From NCBI RefSeq assembly GCF_000265205.3, contig NC_018000.1, positions 682,001 through 746,000 on the forward strand: a DNA stretch of 64,000 nucleotides, written 5' to 3'. This document shows, piece by piece, positions 19,174 through 29,080 of the stretch. Below the pieces are notes generated by a model that was given only the letters and a program-made list of their open reading frames with translations, searched no databases and was not told the origin of the DNA. This DNA is from Sinorhizobium fredii USDA 257 (GTDB lineage: Bacteria > Pseudomonadota > Alphaproteobacteria > Rhizobiales > Rhizobiaceae). Position 1 is the stretch's first letter. Every line of letters begins with the position of its first letter. The position numbers and the translations under genes were made by a program.

Positions 19174-20262
19174 TTACACCGCTTTGAACGCATGCGGTAT
19201 AGCCTGCGCGATTGCTTTTTTCATGACGGTCGGCAGCGCCTGCGCCTTCAGCGACGCGATCGGCTCCCACCAGCCCTCGGCGCACGCCCCGGCCTGCGCG
19301 ACTTTGGCGCGGTAGACCGAGAGGCGCAGCTCGAAATGCGTGAAGACATGGGTGACCGTGCCGCAGGCCTCCCAGGCCGCCGTGAAGGGTTGCGCCTCGA
19401 TTGAGGTCTCGCCGTCGCGGCGTGCGGTCCAATCGGTGCCCGGCACCTCGGTCATGCCGCCGAGGAGGCCCGTCTCGGCGCGCTTGCGCAGATAGACGGC
19501 ATCGGCCTTGTCGATCGCCACGAAAGCGGCGCCGAGGCGCAGCGGCCTTTCCTTCTTCGCCGCCTTTCGCGGAAATGTTTCCGGGTCGGCGACAGCGAGC
19601 GCAAGACAGCTTGCGCGGAAGGGACAGAGCGCGCAGGCCGGCCGCTTCGGCGTGCAGATCGTCGCACCGAGATCCATCATCGCCTGCGCGAAATCGCCGG
19701 GCCGGTCATGGGGCGTTAGTTCCGAGACAAGCCGTCGCATGTCCGGCTTGGCCGCGGGCAGCGGCGTTTCGATCGCGAAAAGGCGGGAGATCACCCGCTC
19801 GACATTGCCGTCGAGCACGGCGCTCTGCCGATTGAAGGCGATCGCCGCGATCGCGGCAGCCGTATAGTCGCCGATGCCGGGGAGTAACCTTAACCCCTCT
19901 TCGGTATCCGGGAAGCGGCCGCCATGCTCGCGCGCCACCGCCTCGGCGCATTTCTTCAGATTGCGCGCCCGGGCATAGTAGCCGAGGCCGGCCCAGGCCT
20001 TCATCACGTCTTCGGCCTCGGCCGCGGCAAGGTCTTCCACCGTCGGCCAGAGCGTCAGAAACTTGTCGAAATAGGCCTTGACCGCCTGCACCGTGGTCTG
20101 TTGCAGCATGACTTCGGAGAGCCAGACATGGTAGGGGTCGGCAACGGCGCCGCGAGCGGCCATCGACGGCGAGACACGCCAAGGCAGATCGCGGTGATGG
20201 CGGTCGTACCAGTCGAGCAGGAGGGGGGCGGCCTCGGTCGCCTTCAAGCTGTTCAGCGTCAT
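19174..20262 (-). CDS. mutY: A/G-specific adenine DNA glycosylase
   Basis: Removes adenine opposite 8-oxoguanine, preventing G:C to T:A mutations. 362 residues. The helix-hairpin-helix region LLPGIGDYTAAAIAAIAF with the catalytic Asp (VLDGNVERVI) is visible, then the 4Fe-4S ligands C-X6-C-X2-C-X5-C (ICTPKRPACALCPFRASC). The C-terminal NUDIX-like 8-oxoG recognition domain includes RAETGLLGGMTEVPG. It is divergent from the DUF721 gene; their starts are 90 nt apart. Confidence 0.97.
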   Translation of the reverse strand: MTLNSLKATEAAPLLLDWYDRHHRDLPWRVSPSMAARGAVADPYHVWLSEVMLQQTTVQAVKAYFDKFLTLWPTVEDLAAAEAEDVMKAWAGLGYYARARNLKKCAEAVAREHGGRFPDTEEGLRLLPGIGDYTAAAIAAIAFNRQSAVLDGNVERVISRLFAIETPLPAAKPDMRRLVSELTPHDRPGDFAQAMMDLGATICTPKRPACALCPFRASCLALAVADPETFPRKAAKKERPLRLGAAFVAIDKADAVYLRKRAETGLLGGMTEVPGTDWTARRDGETSIEAQPFTAAWEACGTVTHVFTHFELRLSVYRAKVAQAGACAEGWWEPIASLKAQALPTVMKKAIAQAIPHAFKAV

Positions 20263-20352
20263 TTGCCGGGGAGTCCTTTTCTGGCCTATACTTGGCCGAC
20301 GCCCGCCCGAGCTTCAAGGCTCGATCGAAGTTGCGAACAGAAAGTCGTTCCG

Positions 20353-20859
20353 GTGAGTCAACAGAAGTCCCGCAAGGGCGTCGTCCAGATCAGCGAGGTT
20401 GCAAACGGACTGATCGATCCGGTGCTGGCCAAGCGCGCCGGCATCAACACGATGCTGCTTGGCTCCTGGGACGAGATCGCCGGCGCGGAATTTGCCGATT
20501 GCACGCGGCCGGAAAAGATCGCCTGGCCGCGCCGCGCCTCCGAAATCGGTAGCGATGGCGGCTACCAGCCCGGCGTGCTGACGGTCGCCTGTGAGGGCGC
20601 CAGGGCACTCTTCCTCACCCATGCCCAGGGCGAACTGATCCAGCGCATCAACGGCTTCTTCGGCTTCTATGCGATCGGCCAGCTGCGCATCGTCCAGAAG
20701 CCGGTCGCGGCTCCGCCCAAGCCCTACCGACGGCCGCGCCCGCTGACCGGCGAACCGGCCCGCCGGCTCGACACCATGGTCGAAGGCATCGAGAGCGAGG
20801 CGCTGAGGGCGGCGCTGAAGCGGCTCGGCACGGCCGTAATGTCTGAGCGCCGGAAGTAA
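20353..20859 (+). CDS. DUF721 (DciA-like) protein
   Basis: 168 residues from a GTG start (20353), the only plausible initiator before the conserved region. DUF721 features: ANGLIDPVLAKRAGINTMLLGSWDEIAG, then TVACEGARALFLTHAQGELIQRINGFFG and a basic C-terminal tail. The family includes DciA, a bacterial helicase loader in species lacking DnaC, so a link to DnaB loading is possible but not shown for this long alphaproteobacterial form. Next comes the DsbA-like lipoprotein, then smc. Confidence 0.83.
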   Translation: MSQQKSRKGVVQISEVANGLIDPVLAKRAGINTMLLGSWDEIAGAEFADCTRPEKIAWPRRASEIGSDGGYQPGVLTVACEGARALFLTHAQGELIQRINGFFGFYAIGQLRIVQKPVAAPPKPYRRPRPLTGEPARRLDTMVEGIESEALRAALKRLGTAVMSERRK

Positions 20860-20981
20860 TTCACCATCAGGTGGTCACATTTCTTTGAATTCAGTTGAGA
20901 AACCACCCCTTGCCGCCTTGCGCGCGGCAAGTTATCGAAATCGCACTCCAGTTTTCCCCTCCTAGAACACGGGTCGAATTC

Positions 20982-21791
20982 ATGTCCGCTTCCGAACTGA
21001 GCCTTCCGAAACGCCTCCTCAGCGGTGCAGCTGTCGCGGCGATCGCCCTCGTGCTCGCAGCCTGCAGCGACGAACAGAAGGAGGCGGCTTCCAAGGCGCC
21101 GACCGAAACGTCGGCGAGTGCGGATGCAACAACCACCGGCTCCACCAATACGGCGCCGGCTGTTAATCCGGCGAAGCCCGCCGGCACCGAAATGGCGCAG
21201 GCCGCCGCTCCGGCCGCCAAGGCCGAGCTGCCGCAGGCGGAAGGCAGCGTCGACGTCACGAAGCTGATGGAGCCGGGGGCACTGCCGGAAATGGCGCTGG
21301 GCGAGGCCAATGCGCCGGTGACGATCGTCGAATACATGTCGATGACCTGCCCGCACTGCGCCAACTTCCACAACAAGACCTTCGATGCCATCAAGGCGAA
21401 ATATGTCGACAGCGGCAAGGTGCGCTTCATCGTCCGCGAGTTCCCGTTCGATCCACGCGCCGCGGCGGCCTTCATGCTGGCGCGCTGCGCACCGGAAGGA
21501 CAGTATTTCCCGATGATCTCCATGCTGTTCAAGCAGCAGGAACAATGGGCCGCCGCGGAAAACGGCCGCGATGCGCTGTTGCAGATGTCGAAACTGGCCG
21601 GTTTTACACAGGAGAGCTTCGAGGCCTGCTTGACGAACCAAAAACTTCTGGATGATGTGAACGCAGTCATGCAGCGCGGCGCCAAGGAGTTCGGAGTGAA
21701 GTCGACACCGACCTTTTTCGTGAATGGCGAGCACTATTCGGGGGACATGTCGGTTGACGTTCTGTCGGCCCTCATCGACAGCAAGCTCTGA
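20982..21791 (+). CDS. DsbA-family thioredoxin-fold lipoprotein
   Basis: 269 residues. A signal peptide ends in a lipobox (VLAAC, Cys28), and a low-complexity Ala/Thr/Pro linker follows (about 30-90). The thioredoxin-like domain has the CPHC active site at about 123-126 (YMSMTCPHCANFHN) and the cis-proline loop KSTPTFFVNG. It likely acts as a periplasmic thiol oxidase or isomerase anchored to a membrane; no DsbB partner is adjacent. The start at 20982 places the hydrophobic core correctly; an in-frame ATG at 20895 is upstream of it. A clear terminator follows. Confidence 0.9.
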   Translation: MSASELSLPKRLLSGAAVAAIALVLAACSDEQKEAASKAPTETSASADATTTGSTNTAPAVNPAKPAGTEMAQAAAPAAKAELPQAEGSVDVTKLMEPGALPEMALGEANAPVTIVEYMSMTCPHCANFHNKTFDAIKAKYVDSGKVRFIVREFPFDPRAAAAFMLARCAPEGQYFPMISMLFKQQEQWAAAENGRDALLQMSKLAGFTQESFEACLTNQKLLDDVNAVMQRGAKEFGVKSTPTFFVNGEHYSGDMSVDVLSALIDSKL

Positions 21792-21809
21792 TCCATCGCT
21801 TTTTCTGAC

Positions 21810-21846
21810 AACGGGCGACGGCGGCGGCCGTGCGCCCGTTTTTTCC
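21810..21846 (+). terminator. Intrinsic terminator after DsbA-like gene
   Basis: AACGGGCG (21810) pairs with CGCCCGTT (21833), followed directly by a T run. It is located 18 nt after the stop. Confidence 0.85.
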
Positions 21847-21871
21847 ATGCCCTACAGGGTGAGGTCTCGTC

Positions 21872-22081
21872 ATGCCTCACGCTGACGTCATTCCGAAAAC
21901 CCGCGCCAATGCACGTCGTATGCGGGCCTCAATGGCTGGGGCCGAGCTGAAGCTCTGGAACGAATTGCGCGCTCATCGACTGATGGGTCTTGGTTTTCGC
22001 CGCCAGGTTCCCATCGCGGGCTACATCGACAATGTATGCGAGCACATCGTGCGGGTGATCGGGAAGGGGGCTTTCGAGTGA
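21872..22081 (+). pseudogene. DUF559 endonuclease-domain remnant with internal deletion
   Basis: 69 codons remain. The N-terminal part (TRANARRMRASMAGAELKLWNELRAHRLMGLGFRRQVPIAGYI) is the standard start of DUF559 (Vsr-like, MTES_1575) proteins of about 115-130 residues. The expected central block with the D-E-x-D/Q active site is absent. After GYI the sequence jumps to DNVCEHIVRVIGKGAFE, resembling the usual C-terminal helix. The simplest reading is an in-frame internal deletion of about 50-60 codons (inference). It is followed immediately by the inverted repeats at 22097-22278. Confidence 0.7.
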
Positions 22082-22096
22082 GGCGCTCGTGGCTCA

Positions 22097-22278
22097 CCCC
22101 CCTCTGCCCTGCCGGGCATCTCCCCCGCAAGGGGGGAGATTCGCAAGCGGTGATGTTCCGGTCGACCAAATACCTTTCGCTTGGATCGACGGCGTCTGCG
22201 ACCTTAATGTCGCGGAAAGCCGTGCTTCTTGCCGATCTCCCCCCTTGTGGGGGAGATGCCCGGCAGGGCAGAGGGGGG
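22097..22278. repeat. 44-bp inverted repeats flanking a 94-bp core
   Basis: Left arm 22097-22140 and right arm 22235-22278 are reverse complements at 43 of 44 positions. Each arm also holds a smaller ATCTCCCCC / GGGGGAGAT palindrome. Copies of this C-rich palindrome type are common between genes in Rhizobiaceae. The right arm ends 29 nt before the smc start codon. No transposase is present. Confidence 0.85.
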
Positions 22279-22307
22279 CACTCGCTGTCCACCCCAGTGT
22301 CCCGCCC

Positions 22308-25300
22308 ATGAAATTCAACAAGCTTCGCCTGCTCGGCTTCAAGTCCTTCGTCGAACCGACAGAATTCATCATCGAGCGCGGCTTAACCGGCGTCGTCGGC
22401 CCGAATGGCTGCGGCAAGTCGAATCTCGTCGAGGCGCTACGCTGGGTGATGGGGGAGAACTCCTACAAGAACATGCGCGCCTCCGGCATGGACGACGTGA
22501 TCTTTTCCGGATCGGGCAACCGGCCGGCGCGCAACACTGCAGAGGTGGGTCTCTATCTCGACAATGGCGACCGCACCGCGCCGGCCGCCTTCAACGACAG
22601 CGACGAAATCCAGGTGACGCGCCGCATCGAGCGCGAGCAGGGTTCGGTCTACCGGATCAACGGCAAGGAGGCGCGGGCCAAGGACGTCCAGCTGCTCTTC
22701 GCCGACGCGTCGACCGGCGCCCGTTCGCCGTCGATGGTCGGGCAGGGACGGATCGGCGAGCTGATCGCCGCAAAGCCCCAGGCACGCCGGCAATTGCTCG
22801 AAGAGGCGGCCGGCATTTCCGGCCTGCACTCGCGCCGCCATGAGGCCGAACTACGGCTGAAGGGGGCAGAGACCAATCTCGAACGGCTCGACGACGTCAC
22901 CTCGCAGCTCGAAAGCCAGATCGAAAGCCTGAAGCGCCAGTCGCGCCAGGCCAACCGCTTCAAGATGCTGTCGGCGGAAATCCGCCGGCACGAGGCGATC
23001 CTGTTCCACATTCGCTGGGTACAGGCGAAGGAAGCGGAAGCCGAGGCGTCAAGTCAGCTGAACCAGATCACCGCGCTCGTTGCCGAGAAGGCGCAGGCGC
23101 AGATGGAGGCGGCCAAGCACCAGGCGATCGCCAGCCTCAAGCTGCCGGAACTGCGCGAGAACGAGGCGAAGCACGCAGCAGCGCTGCAGCGCCTGCAGAT
23201 CGCCCGTGCGCAGCTCGAGGAGGATGCGGGGCGCATCCTGCGCCGTCGCGACGAATTGCAGCGGCGGCTTTCGCAGCTTGCCGAGGATATCGCCCGCGAG
23301 GAGCGGCTCATCGCCGACAATGCCGGCATTCTCGCCCGCCTCGACCAGGAGGAAGATGACCTCAGGGAGGCTCTTGCGGAGGCGGACGATCGCGCCGCGG
23401 AGGCGCGCGACAAGCTGGAGGAAGCCAATGAAAGGCTTTCTGGCAGTGAGGCGGATCTGGCCCGGCTGACCGCCGAGCGCGCCGAAGCGCAAGCGGCGCG
23501 CAATCAGCTCGACAGGACGCTGCGCGATCTCTCCGAGCGGCAGGGCCGCCTTGCCCGTCAGCTCGCCGAGCAGGCGCGCGACCTCGAAGGCCTCGATCGC
23601 CAGATGGCAGCACTCCCCGACCCGCACGAGAAGCAGGGACAGGTGGAGGCGGCGGAAGCGGCGCTGGAGGAGGCCGAGGCGGTGGTGGTCTCCGTCGAGG
23701 AGAGCCTTGCCGAAGCGCGAGCCGAGGAAGCGGCCACTCGCGCTCCCGTCGATCAGGCACGGGCACGGCTGAACGGTATCGAGACGGAGGCCCGGACGAT
23801 TCGCCGGATGCTTGAGGCCACCGGCACCAGCACCTATCCGGCGGTCGTCGAGGACATCAAAGTCGAGCGCGGCTTCGAGACGGCGCTTGGCGCCGCATTG
23901 GGCGATGACCTCGATTCGCCGCTGGAGCAGGCGGCAGCCTCCCACTGGCGCATGCCCGGCGACCACGCGGACGATCCTGCCTTGCCCGCGGGCGCGGTGC
24001 CGTTGAGCGATTATGTCAGCGCCCCTGAGGCGCTCGGGCGCACGCTCCGCCAGATCGGCATCGTCGAAAGCGAGACGGAGGCCGAGCGCTTGCTGCCGCT
24101 CTTGAAGTCCGGCCAGCGGCTGGTGACGAAGGAAGGCGCGGTCTGGCGGTGGGATGGTCACGTGACCGGATCGGAGGCGCCGAGCGCCGCTGCCCTCAGG
24201 CTCGCCCAGAAGAACCGCCTTTCCGAGCTCGAGGCGGAGGCCGAGGATGCAGCCGTGGCCTTGCGCCAGGCGGAGGCGGATCTCGCCGCCGCCAGCGCGC
24301 GCATTCGCGCCGAGGACGAGCGGCTCCGCCTGTCGCGCGATGCCCAGAGGATGATTTCCAGGCAGCTCGCGGAGGCGCGCGACGCTCTTGCGGCAGCCGA
24401 ACGCGCCTCGGGCGACCTCGCCCGCCGCCGCGCCGTGCTCGCCGAGACGAAGCTTCAACTCGAGGCCCAGGTCGAAGAGGTGGCCGAGCAAATCGAGGCG
24501 GCGAACGATGCGCTGGCCGAGGCGCCCGACCTCTCGGAACTCGAGTTGCGGCTGCGCACCCGGACGGCGGACGTTGCTGCGGACCGTGCCGCGGTCGCCG
24601 AAGTGCGTGCGGCGCATGATGGTCTCGCCCGCGAAAACGAGGCGCGTCTGCGCCGGCTCACGGCAATTGCCGGGGAACGCGAGACCTGGCGGGCGCGCGC
24701 GGCGAGCGCCGAGGAGCACATCGCCACGCTCCGCGACCGCGAGGCGGAGGCGCGCGAGGAGGTCGAGGAACTTATCGACGCGCCCGACGAGTTCGAGGAG
24801 AAGCGTCGCGCCCTGATGAACGAATTGCAGAAGGCGGAGACGGCGCGCCGGCAGGCGGCCGACGTCCTCGCGGAGGCGGAGACCCGCCAGCGTGAAGCCG
24901 ATCGCCTCGCGGCGACGGCGCTTTCGGAGCTTGCCGAAGGGCGCGAGAAGCGCGGCCGGGCCGAGGAGCGGCTCGTCTCGGCGCGCGAACGGCGCGTCGA
25001 GATCGAGGCCCGCATCCTGGAGGCGCTTTCCTGTGCACCACACGACGCGATGCGCCTGACGGGACTGGCCGTCGACGCGGTGCTGCCCGACATGCGCACC
25101 ATCGAGCGGGAACTCGAGCGGCTGAAGATCGAGCGGGAGCGCCTCGGCGCCGTCAACCTGCGGGCTGACGAGGAACAAAAGGAGCTTTCCGAACGGCTGG
25201 CGGCGCTCCTCAAGGAGCGCGACGACGTCATCGAGGCGATCCGCAAGCTGAGGAGCGCCATCCAGAATCTCAATCGCGAGGGGCGTGAACGGCTGATTGC

Positions 25301-25769
25301 CGCCTTCGACGTGGTCAATGTCCAGTTCCAGCGGCTCTTCACCCACCTCTTCGGCGGCGGCACGGCGGAGCTGCAGCTGATCGAGAGCGACGATCCGCTC
25401 GAGGCCGGTCTCGAAATCCTCGCCCGACCGCCCGGCAAGAAGCCGCAGACGATGACGCTGCTTTCCGGCGGCGAGCAGGCGCTGACGGCGATGGCGCTGA
25501 TCTTCGCCGTCTTCCTCACCAATCCGGCACCGATCTGCGTGCTCGACGAAGTCGATGCACCGCTCGACGATCATAATGTCGAGCGCTATTGCAACCTGAT
25601 GGATGAAATGGCGGCCTCGACCCAGACGCGCTTCATCATCATCACCCATAACCCGATCACCATGGCCCGCATGAACCGCCTGTTCGGCGTCACCATGGCC
25701 GAACAGGGTGTGTCGCAGCTCGTCTCCGTCGATCTGCAGACGGCCGAGCGCCTGCGCGAAGCAGTCTGA
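22308..25769 (+). CDS. smc: Chromosome segregation ATPase SMC
   Basis: 1153 residues, full length. Walker A is at about 31-38 (GPNGCGKSN). Long coiled-coil arms surround the hinge (about 500-640, including AVVEDIKVERGFETALGAAL). The C-terminal head carries the ABC signature LLSGGEQALTAMAL and Walker B ICVLDEVDAPLDDHNVERY. It acts with ScpA/ScpB to organise and segregate chromosomes. The ATG at 22308 begins the conserved MKFNKLRLLGFKSF; the frame stays open upstream through the inverted repeats but that stretch is not coding. No scpAB nearby. Confidence 0.97.
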   Translation: MKFNKLRLLGFKSFVEPTEFIIERGLTGVVGPNGCGKSNLVEALRWVMGENSYKNMRASGMDDVIFSGSGNRPARNTAEVGLYLDNGDRTAPAAFNDSDEIQVTRRIEREQGSVYRINGKEARAKDVQLLFADASTGARSPSMVGQGRIGELIAAKPQARRQLLEEAAGISGLHSRRHEAELRLKGAETNLERLDDVTSQLESQIESLKRQSRQANRFKMLSAEIRRHEAILFHIRWVQAKEAEAEASSQLNQITALVAEKAQAQMEAAKHQAIASLKLPELRENEAKHAAALQRLQIARAQLEEDAGRILRRRDELQRRLSQLAEDIAREERLIADNAGILARLDQEEDDLREALAEADDRAAEARDKLEEANERLSGSEADLARLTAERAEAQAARNQLDRTLRDLSERQGRLARQLAEQARDLEGLDRQMAALPDPHEKQGQVEAAEAALEEAEAVVVSVEESLAEARAEEAATRAPVDQARARLNGIETEARTIRRMLEATGTSTYPAVVEDIKVERGFETALGAALGDDLDSPLEQAAASHWRMPGDHADDPALPAGAVPLSDYVSAPEALGRTLRQIGIVESETEAERLLPLLKSGQRLVTKEGAVWRWDGHVTGSEAPSAAALRLAQKNRLSELEAEAEDAAVALRQAEADLAAASARIRAEDERLRLSRDAQRMISRQLAEARDALAAAERASGDLARRRAVLAETKLQLEAQVEEVAEQIEAANDALAEAPDLSELELRLRTRTADVAADRAAVAEVRAAHDGLARENEARLRRLTAIAGERETWRARAASAEEHIATLRDREAEAREEVEELIDAPDEFEEKRRALMNELQKAETARRQAADVLAEAETRQREADRLAATALSELAEGREKRGRAEERLVSARERRVEIEARILEALSCAPHDAMRLTGLAVDAVLPDMRTIERELERLKIERERLGAVNLRADEEQKELSERLAALLKERDDVIEAIRKLRSAIQNLNREGRERLIAAFDVVNVQFQRLFTHLFGGGTAELQLIESDDPLEAGLEILARPPGKKPQTMTLLSGGEQALTAMALIFAVFLTNPAPICVLDEVDAPLDDHNVERYCNLMDEMAASTQTRFIIITHNPITMARMNRLFGVTMAEQGVSQLVSVDLQTAERLREAV

Positions 25770-25916
25770 CAGCCGCGATCCTTCGAAAATTAGGCATCCG
25801 ACCACGCGCCGCTGCATTTTTGATGCACTGCAGCAAAAATCTTCGCCGAGTGCATTTTCAGGCCGAACCATATACTGTAGACCGTCATCGAAACTGTTTC
25901 TGGGTGGAGAACAGGC

Positions 25917-28612
25917 ATGACGAAATGGGTATACACCTTCGGCGGAGGCAAGGCCGAAGGAAGTGCGGGGGATCGCAACAGGCTCGGAGGCAAGGGCGCG
26001 AACCTTGCCGAAATGTGCAATCTCGGCCTGCCCGTTCCCCCGGCCTGACGATCGTCACGGATGCCTGCAACAGCTATTTCGACAACGGCCGGACGATGCC
26101 CGAAGGCCTGCGCGAGCAGGTGCGCGACGGCATTGCCCGAATGGAAGAGATCACCGGACGCGTTTTCGGCGATACCGCCCGTCCGTTGCTTCTCTCCGTT
26201 CGTTCCGGCGCCCGCGCCTCTATGCCCGGCATGATGGATACGGTTCTCAATCTCGGCCTCAACGACCAGTCGGTGCACGCCCTGGGGCATGACGCCGGCG
26301 ACGCGCGCTTCGCCTATGACAGCTACCGCCGCTTCATCCAGATGTATGGCGACGTCGTATTGGGCGTCGATCACGAGATCTTCGAGGAGATCCTCGAGGA
26401 AGAGAAGGGGCGGCTCGGCCACGAGCAGGACCCGGAGCTTTCGGCCGTCGAGTGGCAGCATGTCATCTCGCGCTACAAGGAGGCGATCGAGGAGGTGCTC
26501 GGCGAACCCTTTCCGCAGGATCCCGAGACCCAGCTCTGGGGCGCGATCGGCGCGGTCTTCTCGAGCTGGATGAACCCGCGCGCCATAACCTACCGCCATC
26601 TGCACGGCATTCCGGCCGCCTGGGGCACCGCCGTCAATGTCCAGGCGATGGTGTTCGGCAATCTCGGCAATTCGTCTGCAACCGGCGTCGCCTTTACGCG
26701 CAACCCGTCGACCGGCGCGAAGGAGCTTTACGGCGAGTTCCTGGTCAATGCCCAGGGGGAGGACGTCGTCGCCGGCATCCGCACGCCGCAGAACATCACC
26801 GAGGCCGCGCGTATCGCGTCCGGCTCGGACAAGCCGTCGCTGGAAAAGCTGATGCCGGAGGGTTTCATCGAGTTCGAAACCATCTGCCAGACGCTAGAGC
26901 GCCACTACCGCGACATGCAGGACCTCGAATTCACCATCGAGCGGGGCAAGCTCTGGATGCTGCAGACCCGTTCCGGCAAGCGCACCGCCAAGGCGGCGCT
27001 GAAGATCGCCGTCGACATGGCCGAAGAAGGCCTGATCTCGAACGAAGAGGCGGTGGTGCGCATCGATCCGGCATCGCTCGACCAGCTCCTGCATCCGACC
27101 ATAGACCCGCATGCCCGCCGCGATATCATCGGCTCGGGGTTGCCGGCCTCGCCGGGCGCGGCGACGGGCGAGATCGTCTTCACCTCCGAGGAAGCGGTGC
27201 ATGCCGTCAAGGAAGGGCGCAAGGTGATCCTGGTTCGCGTCGAGACGAGCCCGGAGGATATCCACGGCATGCATGCGGCTCAGGGCATCCTGACGACGCG
27301 GGGCGGCATGACGAGCCACGCCGCCGTCGTCGCCCGCGGCATGGGCACGCCCTGCGTCTCCGGCGCCGGCAGCATCCGCGTCGATCAGCGCGCCGAACTC
27401 CTGATCACCGCGAGCGTGACCCTGAAGAAGGGCGACGTGATTACCATCGACGGATCGTCCGGGCAGGTGCTGAAGGGCGAGATTGCCATGCTGCAGCCGG
27501 AGCTTTCGGGCGATTTCGGCAAGATCATGCAATGGGCCGATCAAAGCCGCCGCATGACGGTGCGCACCAATGCCGAAACGCCGGCCGACGCGCGCGCCGC
27601 CCGCTCCTTCGGAGCCGAAGGCATCGGACTCTGCCGCACAGAGCACATGTTCTTCGAGGACGACCGCATCAATGTGATGCGCGAGATGATCCTCGCCGAG
27701 GACGAGGAGGGCCGGCGCGCATCCCTTGCAAAGCTGTTGCCGATGCAGCGCTCCGACTTCGTCGAACTCTTCTCGATCATGCATGGGTTGCCGGTGACGA
27801 TTCGCCTGCTCGATCCGCCGCTGCACGAATTCCTGCCGAAGACCGACGAGGAAATCGCCGAAGTCGCCGGCGTCCTGGGGCTCGATTCGGCGCATCTGCG
27901 CCAGCGCGTCGATGCGCTGCACGAGTTCAATCCGATGCTCGGCCATCGCGGCTGCCGCCTGGCCATCTCGCATCCGGAAATCGCCGAAATGCAGGCGCGC
28001 GCCATTTTCGAGGCGGCCGTGGAGGCGGCGCGCGTCACCGGCGCACCGGTGGTTCCCGAGATCATGGTGCCGCTCGTCGGGCTGCGCGCGGAACTCGACT
28101 ATGTCAAGGAACGGATCGATGCGGTCGCCAAGGAGGTGATCGGCGAGTCCGGCATCGGCATCGACTATCTGGTCGGAACAATGATCGAACTGCCGCGGGC
28201 GGCTCTGCGCGCCGATGTCATTGCTGAGGCGGCCGACTTCTTCTCCTTCGGCACCAATGACCTGACGCAGACCACCTTCGGCATTTCGCGCGACGACGCG
28301 GCCCAGTTTCTCGCCACTTATCAGCAGAAGGGCATCATCGAGCAGGATCCGTTCGTCTCGCTCGACTTCGACGGGGTGGGCGAGCTGATCCAGCTCGCGG
28401 CCGAACGCGGTCGCCGCACCAAGAACGGCCTGAAGCTCGGCATTTGTGGTGAGCATGGCGGCGATCCCGCTTCGATCCGCTTCTGCGAGGAGGCCGGTCT
28501 CGACTACGTTTCCTGCTCGCCCTTCCGCGTGCCGATCGCCCGGCTGGCGGCCGCACAGGCGGCGATCAACGGCAACGGCAAGGCGGAGACGCTGGCGCTC
28601 GCGGCAAGTTGA
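25917..28612 (+). pseudogene. ppdK: Pyruvate, phosphate dikinase, one-base frameshift near N-terminus
   Basis: Interconverts pyruvate + ATP + Pi with phosphoenolpyruvate + AMP + PPi. The N-terminus ([20 protein letters not shown]...) runs from ATG 25917 to a TGA at 26046-26048. The rest of the enzyme continues in another frame from [16 protein letters not shown] onward. Adding one base in the CCCCCGG run at about 26037-26043 restores 898 residues, the normal length. The body is intact: phosphohistidine loop GGMTSHAAVVARGMG, PEP-site GLCRTEHMFF and catalytic Cys in CGEHGG. Probably a functional gene with a sequencing indel, otherwise a very recent mutation. Confidence 0.9.
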
Positions 28613-28655
28613 CGGCTTTCTACGCTCGCCTCTGCCTCCAACAGCTTTCGCGTCA

Positions 28656-28901
28656 CTACCAATAATAGGGCCGGCGCATCAGGAAGTCGTTGTCGTAGCG
28701 GAAGGCGCGCGACTCGGCGCGACGGTCGAGTTCTATGCGCTGCAGGCAGGTCGCAAACGCATCCGTGCCGCGGCGAAAGCCGTAGGAGGCGCAGGTCGTT
28801 TCGTCCCTTGCGCGCCGCTCCTGCTGCGTCATCGTCTGACACCCGGCGAGAACCAACCCTGCAGCGGCGAGTGTCAGCAGTCTCGTTGTCATCATGGTCA
28901 T
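28656..28901 (-). CDS. Small hypothetical lipoprotein
   Basis: 81 residues. A lipoprotein signal peptide ends in LVLAGC (Cys near residue 20), followed by QTMTQQERRARDETTCASYGFRRGTDAFATCLQR. The pattern (Y/C)xxYGF..GT..FA.C is typical of short lipoproteins found across Rhizobiales. The start at 28901 has AGGAGG 6 nt upstream and decides between several in-frame ATGs. Function unknown; it is convergent with ppdK. Confidence 0.85.
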   Translation of the reverse strand: MTMMTTRLLTLAAAGLVLAGCQTMTQQERRARDETTCASYGFRRGTDAFATCLQRIELDRRAESRAFRYDNDFLMRRPYYW

Positions 28902-29080
28902 TCCTGCCTCCTGATCGGCGCTCGCTCGCGGAACAGAAATCGGCGGGGTGTCACTTCGTCTCTCTGCGTAATGACGTTGCAGCAGAGCGGGACCCATGAG
29001 CAACTGTCCGCAGGCGCGATACAACGGAAACAAGAATATCATCCGTCCGCTGCACGATGGCGATCAATCTCGGGTTTGCT

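Noticed and set aside
21872..22278. Complete insertion sequence around the DUF559 remnant
   Set aside because: No transposase and no target-site duplication could be identified; the arms look like a dispersed intergenic palindrome.
22089..22307. In-frame 73-codon extension of Smc
   Set aside because: It translates the inverted repeats, has no homology, and the conserved MKFNKLRLLGFKSF start is at 22308.
23049..25871. 940-codon open frame antisense to smc
   Set aside because: Long antisense frames are expected opposite GC3-rich coiled-coil genes; no family features.
26894..28456. 520-codon open frame antisense to ppdK
   Set aside because: Shadow of a GC3-rich gene, with composition typical of antisense translation and no domain.
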